NCBI GenBank assembly: GCA_030035585.1
Contig: CM057480.1
Location: 6,999,001-7,063,000 of the forward strand
Origin: Dugong dugon
Taxonomy: Eukaryota; Chordata; Mammalia; Sirenia; Dugongidae
Direction of reading: 5' to 3'
Length of the DNA: 64,000 bases
Translations under genes and position numbers: made by a program
The notes under the pieces: generated by a model
The model's input: only the letters and a program-made list of their open reading frames with translations
What the model was told of the DNA's origin: nothing
Databases searched by the model: none
Shown: positions 31,690 to 42,744 of the stretch, in pieces
How positions within the stretch are numbered: position 1 is the stretch's first letter
Layout of the letters: every line of letters begins with the position of its first letter

Positions 31690-32270
31690 CCTTGGCTGAT
31701 TCTATAAGGATCTCTGGAGCTGGAATGGCCCTTCAGAGCTGTCTTCATTGAAGCAAGGTGACCAAGCCTTTATAACTCCTCCCAGTGACCAATCATTGGA
31801 TGCAGGCTGCCCTCAGGGAGTGGGCACCTTGGGTGAGGCAAGTCCCTTTGGCTGAGGGCAATTTCTGCACAGGGGCCCAAAAGGCCACACACCTGGCATC
31901 TAGGGGGATGGGTGCTTCAGTAATGAAGGGATACCTGGCGCACACCACAGTATCCACTACAGGCATTTATTGAAGTGGGTTCCTTTCTCCAAAAATGTAG
32001 TTATACGAGTAATAGAAAAATCTTAGCCCAAACTCCTGAGAATCACTGTTAGTTGTCCCTTACAAACAAAGTAATACAGACGATAGCAATCAGAGATCTT
32101 CAAACAGACACCCCTGGGAGAGTTTCTTGGCAGCACATCAGTCAAAATGGGCTGCCCCACTTGCCCCAAACACACTGAGAATAGTTCATCCTGTTGTCTT
32201 AAATTTAATTCATACCGAAGGATTTCTCTCCCACTTGCAGGATAAAGGCTAAAACATTTGTAATTCCTAT
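31690..32270. other. Intronic sequence, nothing recognised
   Basis: No feature supported. Confidence 0.35.
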
Positions 32271-32279
32271 GGTTACACA

Positions 32280-32500
32280 AAGAAGCCCTGGTGGCGCAGC
32301 GGTTAAAGCCTTCCTTCAGCTGCTAACCGCAACAGCGGTTCAAACCCACCAACCGCTCCACAGGAGAAAGATGCAGCAGCCCGCTTCCATACAGACGTAC
32401 AGCCTTGGAAATCCTATGGGGCAGCTCTACTCTGTCCTATAGGATTGCTATGAATTGGAATCAACTCACCGGCAGTGGGTTTGGTTTTTTGTTTTTGGTA
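32280..32500 (+). mobile_element. AfroSINE (long variant) with TSD
   Basis: AGAAGCCCTGGTGGCGCAGC, the long insert GGAGAAAGATGCAGCAGCC, and a TTTGG-rich tail. GTTACACAAAG (32272) and GTTATACCAAG (32501) are a diverged TSD. Confidence 0.92.
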
Positions 32501-32510
32501 GTTATACCAA

Positions 32511-32532
32511 GGAGCCCTGGTGGCGCAGTGGG
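32511..32532 (+). mobile_element. AfroSINE head-only fragment
   Basis: Just 22 bp of the SINE head. It is the inverted complement of the head of the next SINE (32684-32703). Confidence 0.7.
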
Positions 32533-32540
32533 TGCTACTT

Positions 32541-32703
32541 AAAACAAAACAAACCTGTCGCTGTCAAGTTGATTCCAACCCATAGTGACCATATGGGACA
32601 GAGTAGAACTGTCCCATAGGGCTTCCAAAGAGCGGCTGGTGGATTCCAACTGCTGACCTTTCGGTTGGCAGCCAAATGCTTAACCACTGCGCCACCAGAG
32701 CCC
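32541..32703 (-). mobile_element. AfroSINE, full length
   Basis: Antisense: AAACAAACCTGTCGCTGTCA to CACTGCGCCACCAGAGCCC. Confidence 0.92.
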
Positions 32704-32709
32704 TGCTGG

Positions 32710-33008
32710 ATCCTACTGGGGGGGTTATAATATTTAGATTAGTAACCTCTGAGTACAAACAAAATGGACCAAAGTTCCTGTAATAATAGTTTCTACTTAC
32801 TATAATCTTGACATTAGATTGGTCCAGGAATCAGCCCATTCATTAGTTCTCCTGACATATCACTGTCTATGAGGACCATATTCATGCTGCAAATTTGAAA
32901 TCACTTCAAAATCAACAATATAGCATCTATGTTCTCTGAGTGAATAACCCATGTCTTGGACTTCATCTTAAGAAGAAGAATCCTAGTCAGAAGAAAATTC
33001 CCCCACAT
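32710..33008. other. Intronic sequence, nothing recognised
   Basis: A/T-rich, with no assignable family. Confidence 0.35.
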
Positions 33009-33009
33009 G

Positions 33010-33242
33010 CAGTAAAAAAGGAGTCAGCAAAGTTTTTTTGTAAAGGACCAGATAGTAAATATTTCAGGCTTGGTGGGCTATACGGTCTCTGTTAAAACTA
33101 TTCGGTTCCGCCATTGCAGCCCGCAAAAGCAGCCACAAGCTATACATAAATGAGTGGGTGTGTCTATTTTCCACTAAAATTTGTTTACAAAAAAATGTGG
33201 TAGGCCGGATTTGGCCTGTGGGCCATAGTTTGCCAACCCCTG
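33010..33242 (-). mobile_element. hAT-Charlie MITE
   Basis: Terminal inverted repeats are visible as AGTCAGCAAAGTTTTTTTG and AGTTTGCCAACCCCTG. The interior has ACCAGATAGTAAATATTTCA and GGCCGGATTTGGCCTG. The family is common in mammals; the subfamily is not assigned. Confidence 0.8.
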
Positions 33243-33517
33243 CAAATGTACAATGTAATATCGCTTATAGTCGCTAAAAGCTGAAAATCAACAACATATT
33301 CAAAAGTGAATGGTTAAGTAATGTGAGGACTATTCACTTAGATTATTGCACAATTATAAAAATTTTATAGAAACATTTTACTAAAAAAGTTAATTTTGCA
33401 ATAAAAAACCAAGCAAAGAAACAGAATCCGTGATGTGATGGATATCTTTTATATGGCCTGTCTAACCATGGTCTTGTAACTCCCACCAAATGATTGGCTG
33501 GGACCACGCAAATAAGG

Positions 33518-33671
33518 AGCCCTGATGACGAAGTGGTTAACAGCGGGGCTGCCAACTGAAAGGTCGGCAGTTCGAATCCACCAGCTGCTCCTGGAAACAC
33601 TATGGGGCAGTTCTACTCTCTCCTATAGGGTCACTATGAGTTGGAATCAACTTGACAGCAATGGGTATTAT
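33518..33671 (+). mobile_element. AfroSINE with 10-bp TSD inside the ERVL LTR
   Basis: GCAAATAAGG at 33508-33517 is repeated at 33672-33681. The SINE is full length. Confidence 0.93.
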
Positions 33672-34245
33672 GCAAATAAGGTGCTTGTGGCCCACCAAGG
33701 GGATTGGAGAGCTTGCTGATAATGTAAATAAGGTGCATAGCACCTTTGTGGGGGTGAGACCATGAAGGTGTATGGAACCCTAATGAGGAGATAGGTTAGT
33801 TTTGCCATCCCAATAGGCTTAAGAGAGAACCAATCCCGGAGCGGAGGGGAGACCTCACTACCACCAAGAAGAGATGGGAACGGAGCACATCCTTTAGACC
33901 TGAGATCCCTGCACTGAGAACCTCCTAGACTTAGGAGACAGACAGCTGTAACACTGGAGAGGGCATAAGACTGCAAGAAGCGGTGGCAGAGAAATGGCGG
34001 CAGAAGAACCAGGAGACCAGCGTGAGACTGTGCAGTGGGCTTCCTGGCCCATGGAATGAGGCAGCTACAGTGGGTAGCCACGGAGCGAGACAGCTGAGCA
34101 TCTTCAGTTAGGAGGCTTCCTGGTGGAGTGGGGTTTCTCTGGGCACTTATTAGCAGAGCTAAAGAACTTCATAACACTTGTCCAAGCAGGATGAGGGCTG
34201 AGGGGCTGAGGGGCTGAGGGCCAGAGTCAGGGGAAGATTCACCAG

Positions 34246-34400
34246 TAAGCAAGGTATGCACAGGCTTAATTGTGCTTACTTACTTATCTGTAGTGCACAA
34301 TTTCACATGGGTTTCACCACATCAGAGATGTGAAAAACAGGTGAAATTGTGCACTGCAGGTTAGTAGTCAACACGATTAAGCCCATGCATACCTTGCTTA
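34246..34400. repeat. Large imperfect palindrome (60-bp arms, 34-bp loop)
   Basis: 34246-34306 and 34341-34400 are inverted copies at roughly 80% identity. Both arms carry TAAGCAAGGTATGCA at one end and TGCACAATTTCAC at the other. Confidence 0.88.
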
Positions 34401-34620
34401 TTGGGTAATCCGTCCCTGGCCAGAGAGAGGCCTGCCTGTGGGCACAGCTGAGAAGAAGCTGTCCTGATGGAAGAACTGTATCCTGAGTCATTCCGGATCC
34501 TGAGTTGTAACCTGTTACTTCCCTAATAAACCCCATAACCGTGAGAATGGTCTCGGAGTTCTGTGTGGCCATTGCAATGAATTATCGAACCTAGCAGAGA
34601 AGTAGAGTGCGCCCTGAGAG

Positions 34621-35082
34621 GGGTGGCTGGTGTCAGAATTGGTAAAAAGTTTGGAAAGAGGAAGCATGTCGGACCTCTACCTCATAGGAATCAGCCTTGG
34701 GCCGGTGATCTTGATTCTCCTTCCTCCTTGTGAAGTTAGACAAGGTCAGATGCCCCTGCCACGCCATTGTTACAGTCATCAAGATTCTAGCCTTGCAAAC
34801 TTCAGGTAATGGAAGACCCAGATGAAACTGGTAAATTCATGTGTTCACTGCATCATTAATTTCTCCAGCAATGAGGGAAAAGTCAGCAAACCCTGGCACA
34901 CCAGAACTAACTTAGTTTTCATGGTTAACAGCTCTTCCATATCCACCACTACCAAAAACTCATCTTGTGAGCTGATCAAGAAGTTTTCAAAACCTCTCCC
35001 TTCTCTCCCACCTCTGGGCCTTCACACAGACTGTTTTATCCTCCAGAACACTCTTCCCACCTTTTCTTCCTGCCTTCCCTCT
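34621..35082 (+). repeat. Inverted duplication, copy B core (matches 14816-15278)
   Basis: Contains the primer-binding site, about 350 bp of ERVL-like leader/internal sequence and an L2-like segment ending CTTCCTGCCTTCCCTC. The L2-like segment appears to continue after the SINE (35241-35420), so copy B looks like the original arrangement. Confidence 0.88.
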
Positions 35083-35420
35083 GCCCTGGTGGCACAGCGG
35101 TTAAGAGCCATGGCTGCTAACCAAAAGGTTGGCAGTTCGAATCCACCAGGCACTCCATGGAAACCCTATGGGGCAATTCTACTCTGTCCTATAGGGTTGC
35201 TATGAGTTGGAATCGACTCGCTATCAACGGGTTTGGTTCCTCCTGCCCAAGCTTCATGCTGCAGCCTGGAGGTTCCTTCCCCAGGAAGGTCTGGCCCCAG
35301 CTCTGTGTTCACACATCCTCTACTTCCTCCTTAAGAACACTCAACACCCTTGCACTTGCCACACTTCACTGATTCAAAGATGTGCATCTTTCACATTTTT
35401 ACTTCCCTGAAATCAGGGGT
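34990..35420 (+). mobile_element. L2-like LINE fragment split by an AfroSINE
   Basis: CCACCTCTGGGCCTTCACAC, TTATCCTCCAGAACACTCTT and, after the SINE, GTTCCTTCCCCAGGAAGGTC resemble the L2 3' region. Confidence 0.55.
35083..35240 (+). mobile_element. AfroSINE at the edge of inverted duplication copy B
   Basis: Near-consensus copy ending CAACGGGTTTGG. TTCCTGCC-like sequence occurs on both sides (35068-35075 and about 35240), a possible TSD within L2. Confidence 0.92.
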
Positions 35421-35731
35421 GTGTCTCACAATTGCTGTCGACTAAGCAGCTCGTTAGCTCAGTATATGCTAACATCAAGAGCATCAGCATCAAAAAGTGC
35501 AGAATGGCGCAGCAGCTTAGAAGAAAATTGGAGATGAGAATGGAGCACTCTTAACTGCTGGAAACCAGAGGGTCATGGGGCTGAGCTGGTGGACATGGCG
35601 GATCAGGCATGTTTAGCATTCATTCTCTAAGCAGGAGTCAAAAGCAGGTTAGCAAGGCATGACTGCAAAGCCAGCTTGCGAGCCCAGCACCAACGGCAAT
35701 TAGTTCTTCCATGGATTCTTCTAAGAAAAGC
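35421..35731. other. Intronic sequence, nothing recognised
   Basis: No feature assigned. An (AT)n-rich tract follows at about 35740-35770 and belongs to the tail of the L1 insertion. Confidence 0.35.
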
Positions 35732-35745
35732 TGCATTGCTAATAT

Positions 35746-37206
35746 ATATATTTATATATATATATATATTACTGTGTTAAGTAAAAGTTTACAGTTCAAG
35801 TCAGTTTCTCATACAAAAATTTATACACACATTGCTGTGTGACCCTAGCAGGAGTGTGACCACACACTTCTCCTTTCCACCCTGGATTTCCCGTGTCCAT
35901 TCGACCAGCTCCTGTCCCTTTTTGCCTTCTCATCGCACCTCCGGACAGGAGCTGCCCGTTTAGTCTCATGTGTCTACTTGAGCTAAGAAGCACTCTCTTC
36001 ACGAGTATCATTTTATGTCCCACAGTCCAGTCTAATCTTTGTCTGAAGTGTTGGCTTCCAGAATGTTTTCAGTACTGGGCTAACAGAGAGTCTGGGAGCC
36101 ATGTCTTCCAGGGTCCCTCCAGTCTCAGTCAGACCATTAATTCTGATCTTTTTACTAGAATTTGAGTTCTGCGTCCCACTTTTCTCCTGCTCTGTCAGGG
36201 ACTCTCTGTTGTGTTCCCTGTCAGGGCAGTCATTGGTGGTAGCCGGGCACCACCTAGTTCTTTTGGTCTCAGGCTGATGAAGTCTCTGGTTTATGTGGCC
36301 CTTTCTGTCTCTTGGGCTAATACTTTCCTTGTGTCTTTGGTGTTCTTCATTCTCCTTTGCTCCAGGTGGGTTGAGACAAATTGGTGTCTCTTAGATGGCC
36401 GCTTGTTAGCTTTTAAGACTCCAGATGCCACTCACCAAAGTGGGATGCAGAACATTTTCTTAATAAACTTTGTTATGCCAATTGACCTAGATGTCCCCTG
36501 AAAGCATGGTCCCCAGACCCCTACTTCTGCTACTCTGTCCATCGAAGTGTTTGGTTGTATTCAGGAAACTTCTTAGCTTTTGCTTTAGTCCAGTTGTGCT
36601 GACTTCCCCTGTAGTGTGTGCTGTCCTTCCCTTCACCCCAAATAATTCTTGTCTACTATCTAGTTAGTGAATACCCCTCTCCCTCACTGCCCACCCTCAT
36701 AACCATCAAAGAATGTTTTCTTCTGTGTTTAAACTATTTCTTGAGTTCTTTTAACAGTGGTCTTATACAATATTTGTCCTTTTGTGTCTGACTAATTTCA
36801 CTCAGCATAATGCCTTCCAGATTCACCCATGTTATGAGATGTTTCAAAGATTCATCATTCTTTATTGTTATGTAGTATTCCATTGTGTGAATATGCCATA
36901 ATTTGTTTATCCATTCGTCCGTTGACGGGCATCTAGGTTGTTTGCATCTTTTTTCTATTGTGAACAGTGCTTCAATGAACATGAGTGTGCATATATCTAT
37001 TTGTGTGACGGCTCTTATTTCTCTAGGATATATTCCAAGGAGTGGGATTGCTGGATCATATGGTACTTCTATTTCTAGCTTTTTAAGGAAGCGCCAAATC
37101 GATTTCCAAAGTGGTTGTACCATTTTACATTCCCACCAGCAGTGTATAAGTGTTCCAGTCTCTCCACAACCTCTCCAACATGTATTATTTTCTGTTTTTT
37201 GGGTTA
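35746..37206 (-). mobile_element. Younger L1, 5' truncated, with 14-bp TSD
   Basis: Antisense L1 of about 1.46 kb: 3' UTR (35770-36733) then the end of ORF2. TGCATTGCTAATAT at 35732-35745 and TGCATTGCTCATAT at 37207-37220 differ by one base. The same 3' UTR occurs at 56644-57357. Confidence 0.93.
36734..37206 (-). pseudogene. L1 ORF2 C-terminal remnant, open to the stop codon
   Basis: About 157 codons of the L1 ORF2 C-terminus remain open, including TLIHCWWECKMVQPLWKSIW (a conserved region near the CCHC end) and STDEWINKLWHIHTMEYY. There is no endonuclease or reverse transcriptase domain, so it cannot act alone. The 5' truncation coincides with the insertion boundary. Confidence 0.92.
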
Positions 37207-37246
37207 TGCATTGCTCATATTCTTGATGGCCTGGAGGATGATACCA

Positions 37247-37306
37247 AGTGCCGACCTTTTGGTTAACAGCCATAGCTCTTAACCATTATGCCACCAGGGC
37301 TCCAAG
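37247..37306 (-). mobile_element. AfroSINE head fragment
   Basis: TGCCGACCTTTTGGTTAACA to GCCACCAGGGCTCC; the tail half is missing. Confidence 0.88.
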
Positions 37307-37309
37307 AAG

Positions 37310-37617
37310 TAGATAGTGTGTTTAAAAATATTTTTTTTCAAAAAGGGATTTAGAAGAGTAGTACTCTGAATATCAAGAAGTTTTAGGATTATTTTAACCA
37401 ATTTATTTTCCTTTTTGTGAAAAGGAAATAATTTTTTTTCTTTTTATCACAAGAGTGGTGTGATAAAAATTTATATTTAATTATGTCCAAAAGAACTCTT
37501 TCAGTAAGTATAAAATAAAAATTTTAAATGATAAGAGAGATTTGTGTCATCATATAATTAGCAGCATTTTTTATTCTTCCTTTCTTGATGGTGCATAAAA
37601 TAATGGAGGCTTATTAT
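37310..37617. other. A/T-rich intronic sequence
   Basis: No family recognised. Confidence 0.35.
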
Positions 37618-38207
37618 TTTTGTTAGGTGCCATTGAGTCAGTTCTGACTCATACTGACTCTATGTACAACAGAACGAAACACTGTCTGGTCCTGCACCAT
37701 CCTCACAATCTTTGTTATGCTTGAGCTCATTGTTGCAGCCACTGTGTCAATCCATCTCGTTGAAGTTCTTCCTCTTTTTCACTGACTCTGTACCTTACCA
37801 AGCATGATGTCCTTCTCCAGGGACTAATCCCTCCTGATAACATGTCCAAAGTACATGAGACAAAGTCTTACCATCCTTGCTTCTAAGGAGCATTCTGGCT
37901 GTACTTCTTTAAAGACAGACTTGTTCGTTCTTTTGGTAGTCCATGGTATATTCAATATTCTTCACCAACACCATAATTCAAAGGAATCAACTCTTCTTCG
38001 GTCTTCCTTATTCATTGTCCAGCTTTTGCATGCAAATGAGGCAACTGAAAACACCATGGCTTGGGTCAGGTGCACCTTAGTTCTCAAAGTGACACCCTTG
38101 CTTTTCAACACTTTAAAAAGGTCTTTTGTATCAGATATGCCCAATGCAATATGTCATCGAATTTCTTGACTGCTGCTTCCATGGGCGTTGATTGTGGATC
38201 CAAGTAA
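37618..38207 (-). mobile_element. RTE-type LINE 3' fragment
   Basis: Antisense of the RTE C-terminal region. Aligned with 5495-6505 it covers about the last 590 bp: TACAACAGAACGAAACACTG, TAACATGTCCAAAGTACATG, CATTGTCCAGCTTTTGCATG. Frames are broken. Confidence 0.92.
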
Positions 38208-38209
38208 AA

Positions 38210-39030
38210 ATAGTGCCTTAGATGTGATGAATATGCTAGCTGGTGAGTGTATAGATTTTCAGCCATTGGGGAGGGGCCAGACCGGCCTTATTCGCCTTCT
38301 CTCCCCAGCACCTGGCACAGGGTTTGCACAGGGTAGGTGCTAAATAAATATCCGATGAATTGACTTGAAGTAGAACCTCAGACAGACAAAGCGTGTGGCT
38401 AGGTCCACACCAAAGAGTTAGCACCTGAGCCAGATATGGAAACCAGAAAGCAGCCCTCCACTCTGGCGCTCGATCCTTTCGGCCTTCATCCCATACAATA
38501 ATGCCACTATTTCACATTTCCTAGGGCTGCTTGAAATTAGAAACCATGTCCCAACAGCTTGATAAGCTGACAGACACTGTCTCATCCCTCCGCTTGTCTC
38601 TGTTTGCTTTGGCATAAGAGCTCGCTAGTTTGATTATGTGAGTCAGCAGAGACCTGTCAGCTTAACTAAATAAAAATGAAAGGCGGTATCACAAAAGGGC
38701 TGGCAGCCAAGACAGAAACTACATCTTTATCAGAAACTCTGGGGCTGCCCCAGGTCAGGCATCCCCACCCCTTCTTGCTGGGATCTCCACCTGCACCTTC
38801 TCCTGGCCTCTCCTCTCCCTGCCCACAGGCGTCCAGCTTCCTGGTCTGCAGCCTGAAGTCATGTGCCCTGGGCCCCAAGGCGGTGTTCCAGGCCTGACAG
38901 AGGGCCTTCCCACAGCTGGGCTCATGCCCTGCCCCCCTCAGGAGGCGCCTCCTGACAGCATTACTGTGTCTCCTGAGGAAGAGCCAAGGACCTCAAGCAC
39001 ATCCTCCAAGCTGACTTTATTTGAAAGGAG
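38210..39030. other. Intronic sequence, nothing recognised
   Basis: No repeat, exon or RNA is supported. Confidence 0.35.
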
Positions 39031-39032
39031 TG

Positions 39033-39729
39033 TGTTATGGACTGAATTGTGTCGCCCAAAAATGTGTATCAATTTGGCTAGGCCATGATTCCCAGTATTG
39101 GGACTGTCCACCATTTTGTCCTCTGATGTGATTTTCCTATGTATTGTAAATCCTACCTCTGTGACATTAATAGGAGCCCTGGTGGCGCAGTGGTTAAGAG
39201 CTCAGGCTGCTAACCACAATGTCAGCAGTATGAAGTCACCAGAAGCTCCTTGGAAACCCTATGGGGCAGTTCCACTCTGTCCTCTAGGGTTGCTATGAAT
39301 CAGAATCTGGAAGGCAACAGGTTTTTGGTTTTTCATTATGATGTTAATGAGACAGGATTAGAGGCAGTTATGTTAATGAGGCAGGACTCAATCTACAAGA
39401 TTAGGTTGTATCTTAAATCAATCTCTTTTGAGATATAAAGGAGAGAAGCAAGCAGAGAGATGGGGGACCTCATACCACCAAGAAAGCAGTGCCAGAAGCA
39501 GAGTGTGTCCTTTGGACCCACAGTCCCTGCACTGAGAAGCTCCTAAGACCAGGGGAAGATTGATGACAAGGACCTTCCTCCAGAGCCAACAGAGACAGAA
39601 AGCCTTCCTCTGGAGCTGGCGTCCTGAATTTGGACTTCTAGTCTATTAGACTGAGAAAGAATAAACTTCTGTTGTTAAAGCCTTCCACTTGCGGTATTTT
39701 TGTTACAGCAGCACTAGATAACTAACACA
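39033..39729 (+). mobile_element. Solo MaLR-like LTR split by an AfroSINE
   Basis: TGTTATGGACTGAATTGTGT to TAGATAACTAACACA; GAGATATAAAGGAGAG box near 39430; poly-A region AATAAAC near 39660. Confidence 0.9.
39170..39338 (+). mobile_element. AfroSINE in the LTR
   Basis: GGAGCCCTGGTGGCGCAGTG to GGTTTTTGGTTTTT. TGACATTAAT before and TGATGTTAAT after it are the probable TSD. Confidence 0.92.
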
Positions 39730-39789
39730 GTGCTATTACCAGAGGCTTTGTCAAAGAAAATACGCATTCGTTCATTAGGAAAAAAAATG

Positions 39790-40870
39790 ATTATGGGTGC
39801 TTTCTATGGTGCAGGCACTTAGGAGATGGGCATCTGTGGTGAAGCAGACAGAAAGTTCCCTGCCCTCTGCAGTTCAGGTCCTAGTGGAGAAGACCCACTG
39901 GGAGTGAGTAATGAAGAAGTGAATGGGGAATTTGAGCTAGGGAAGTGCTGTGGAGAAATCAGAACTGGGTCATAGGATGGGGCGATGGTGGGTGGGTGGG
40001 GCTTGGGGACAACTTTAGATGGGGTAGTTTCTCTGAGGCACCATAGGGAGCAATCCAGAGGGTAAGTGGGCATCTCTGGACTTGGAGAGACCTGGGTTTG
40101 TTTCTCAGTTTTCTCAACTATAAAAGTATGAAAAATAATAGTATGTAAATGAGAGACCATGACTAAGTAAAATATGTCATGCCAAGTCAACAGAACAGCA
40201 GAACAGTACTGGGTAGGTGATACACCCTCAATAAATGTTAGCCATTGTCCTAAAGAGGTGACATTTGACATTTGAGCCAAGAGTTGTGTGTTTTTTTTTT
40301 TTTTAAATAGAACATGCAGTTGTGCTCAATGTAACTATTAACTTGAAGTAGGACATGACTTACACATTTTCAAAAGGGACTTCGAGGAAAACAAAGGCAC
40401 TAATATTAAGACAAGTGTGCAGTGAACCAAACCAACCTCCTCACATCCCTCCCTCCCTTTCTTTCTTTCTCTTTCGTCTCCACTGTACCTACAAAATACT
40501 GAGAATCAGGGGATCCCTCCAGAGCGTCTTTAATATCCAATGGGGGGGCAGTTGTATTCTGGGTGCTTCACAAACGTCAAGGTCATGAAGGTCAAGAAAG
40601 ACTGCCAGAAGCTGTTCCAGACTGAAGGAGATTAAGAAGCATGAGGACTGAATGCAAGGGACGATCCGGGATTGGATCCCAGACCAGAAAAAGGACATTA
40701 GTGGGTCAGCCGGTGAAATCTGAATAAGGCTTGTAGACTAGATAATAGGATTGGTGTCACTGCTAATTTCCTGATTTAGGTAACTGTGCTGAGGTGATGT
40801 AAGAGAAGCTCCTTTTCTTAGGAAATGCACACTGGAGTATTTAGGGACAAAAAGGCATCATGTCTGCAGC
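39790..40870. other. Intronic sequence with weak old-repeat similarity
   Basis: 39800-39960 (GTGCAGGCACTTAGGAG, TTCCCTGCCCTCTGCAG) faintly resembles an old L2/MIR-class element. A CT-rich tract lies at about 40450-40480 and a T-run near 40290. Nothing else is assigned. Confidence 0.35.
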
Positions 40871-41045
40871 ATATACTCCCAGACAGTTCAGAGGGGAAAA
40901 AATGTACATACATAGAAAATGATTAAACAAATGTGGTAAAATGTTAACAGTTGGAGAACACGGGTGAAGAATATACGGGGAGTTCTTTGCACCGCTCTTG
41001 CAAATTTTCTGTAAGTCCAGAATTACTTATAAATAAAAAGTTACC
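40870..41045 (+). mobile_element. Old L1 3' end
   Basis: GGGAGTTCTTTGCACCGCTC, CAAATTTTCTGTAAGTCCAG, AATAAAAAGTTACC. Same class of tail as at 26540-26625. Confidence 0.7.
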
Positions 41046-41460
41046 AAAAGAATACACAGTTTAGAGACTTAATCATTAGGTACTTCTATAAATACTTAAC
41101 AAAACAAAACAAAATGATAACAGCAACTATTTCACAAGCAGATTGAACAGGGCTAACTCGACCACCTTAATACATAAGTTTTTGAGCTGCGGTATCTTAT
41201 CTTTAAGATCCTACTAGAACTTGTAAGATTTATTTGGCTTTCTAATGGTTTGGAGGAACCTGGAACTGCTTCGTTCAAAACCTGTGGAAGGCCAGGAGCA
41301 GCACTTCTTTGGAATGTACCTTTCAGTTTTTGCTTCCACCTTGTCATCTGAGAATCACTCTCTGATGTTCTCCTCGTGCGTGGTCTGCCTTTATTGTTCT
41401 GTTGTTCTCAGCAGAAACTCAAAGACTGTTTTTCCCTTTGAATTAGCTACCAAGGAAGAA

Positions 41461-41622
41461 AAAAACCAAAAAAAGACTCGTCGAATCCATTCTGACTCAC
41501 AGCGACCCTATAGGACAGAGTAGAACTGCCTCACAGGGTTTCACAAGGAGCAGCTGGTGGATTTGAACTGTTGACCTTTTGGTTAGTAGCCAAGCTCTTA
41601 ACCACTGTGCCACCAGGGCTCC
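41461..41622 (-). mobile_element. AfroSINE with perfect 12-bp TSD
   Basis: ACCAAGGAAGAA at 41449-41460 is repeated exactly at 41623-41634. Confidence 0.95.
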
Positions 41623-41811
41623 ACCAAGGAAGAAGACGTCCTGAAATAAAGAGGACTGAGTTGTGATTGCCCGTCAGAGTGGCCTTCACCTCTCTGAAGG
41701 TTCTTTCCTGGAAATGAGCAAAGCCCTTCTAAAAGGAGAACATATTACTATGTCTGCAGTCTACCATGCTGAAGATTTTTAAAATCTGACAGGGATGAAA
41801 GTCTTTAATTG

Positions 41812-42222
41812 GGTGTATTACTAGTTCCTGTGACTGCTGCACAGATGACTAGCAATTTGATGGCTTAAGACAAATTTTATTCTCTCACAGTTCTGAAGGC
41901 CAGAAACCCAAAATCAAGGGGCTGCACTCCCCCTGAAGGCTCTAGGGGAGAATCCTCACCCCTTCTGGCTTCTGCTGGCTGCCCCGGCATTCCTGGCTGT
42001 GGCTGCGTCACTCTAAACTCTGCCTCCAGCTTCACATCCTCTTCTCTGTGCGTCTCTTTTAAGGACACTTGTCATTGGATTCAGAGCCCACCCAGCTAAT
42101 CCACAATGATGTCCTCATCTCAGAATCCTCGACTTAATTACATCTGCAAAGACCCTTTTTCCAAAAAAGGTAACAGTCACAAATTCTGGGGATTAAGATG
42201 TAGAGATATCTTTTGGGGGGGC
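41812..42222 (-). mobile_element. Solo MLT1-type LTR
   Basis: Antisense: TGTATTACTAGTTCCTGTGA, TTTATTCTCTCACAGTTCTG, GACTTAATTACATCTGCAAA, then a G-run. It directly abuts another LTR. Confidence 0.8.
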
Positions 42223-42224
42223 CG

Positions 42225-42742
42225 CCTTAGATATCTAGTGCTGCTGTAACAGAAATACCACAAGTGGATGGTTTTAACAAACAGAAATTTATTCTCTCAC
42301 AGTCTAACAGGCTAGAAGTCTAACTAAATTCAGGGTGCCAGCTCTGGAGGAAGCCTTTCTTTCTCTGCTGGCTCTGGGGGAGCGTCCTTGTCATCTATCA
42401 TCCCCTGGTCTAGGAGCTTCTGAGCGCAGGGACCTGGGTCCAAAGGACACACACTCCTGGCTCTACTTTCTTGGTGGTACAAGGTCCCTCTGTCTCTCTG
42501 CTTAATGCTCTCTTTTATGTCTCAAAAGAGATTGATTCAAGAGACAGCCTCTTGAAGACTGAGTCCTGCCTTATTAACATAACTGCCTCTAACCTTGCTT
42601 CATTAACATCATAGATGTAGGATTTACAACACATAGGAAAATCACATCAGATGACAAAACGGTGGACAATCACATAATACTGGATATCAGGGCCTAGCCA
42701 AGTTGACACACATTCTTGGGGGATACAATTCAATCCGTAACA
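42225..42742 (-). mobile_element. Solo MaLR-like LTR (lineage-specific family)
   Basis: Antisense: CCTTAGATATCTAGTGCTGC to ACAATTCAATCCGTAACA. Same family as 7335-7832, 52073-52553 and 58218-58740. Confidence 0.9.
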
Positions 42743-42744
42743 GG

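Larger units (their letters stand above)
33430..34627 (+). mobile_element. ERVL-like LTR (5' LTR of a truncated provirus)
   Basis: Ends just before a TGGTGTCAGAATTGG motif at 34628-34642 that fits the tRNA-Leu primer-binding site of ERVL elements. A poly-A signal AATAAA lies near 34526. It holds an AfroSINE (33518-33671), a GGGGCTGA short tandem (about 34192-34220) and a large palindrome (34246-34400). Only the first few hundred bases of the internal region follow. No viral open frame survives. Confidence 0.65.

Noticed and set aside
34822-35205. 127-codon frame shared between the two inverted copies
   Set aside because: Similarity between 14759-14977 (minus) and this frame reflects the duplicated DNA. 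The sequence is ERV leader, L2-like DNA and SINE, and the frame is not otherwise supported.
36734-37273. 179-codon minus-strand frame as a host gene
   Set aside because: It is the C-terminus of L1 ORF2 in an insertion with a clear TSD. The first 20-odd codons read through the flank and a SINE head.
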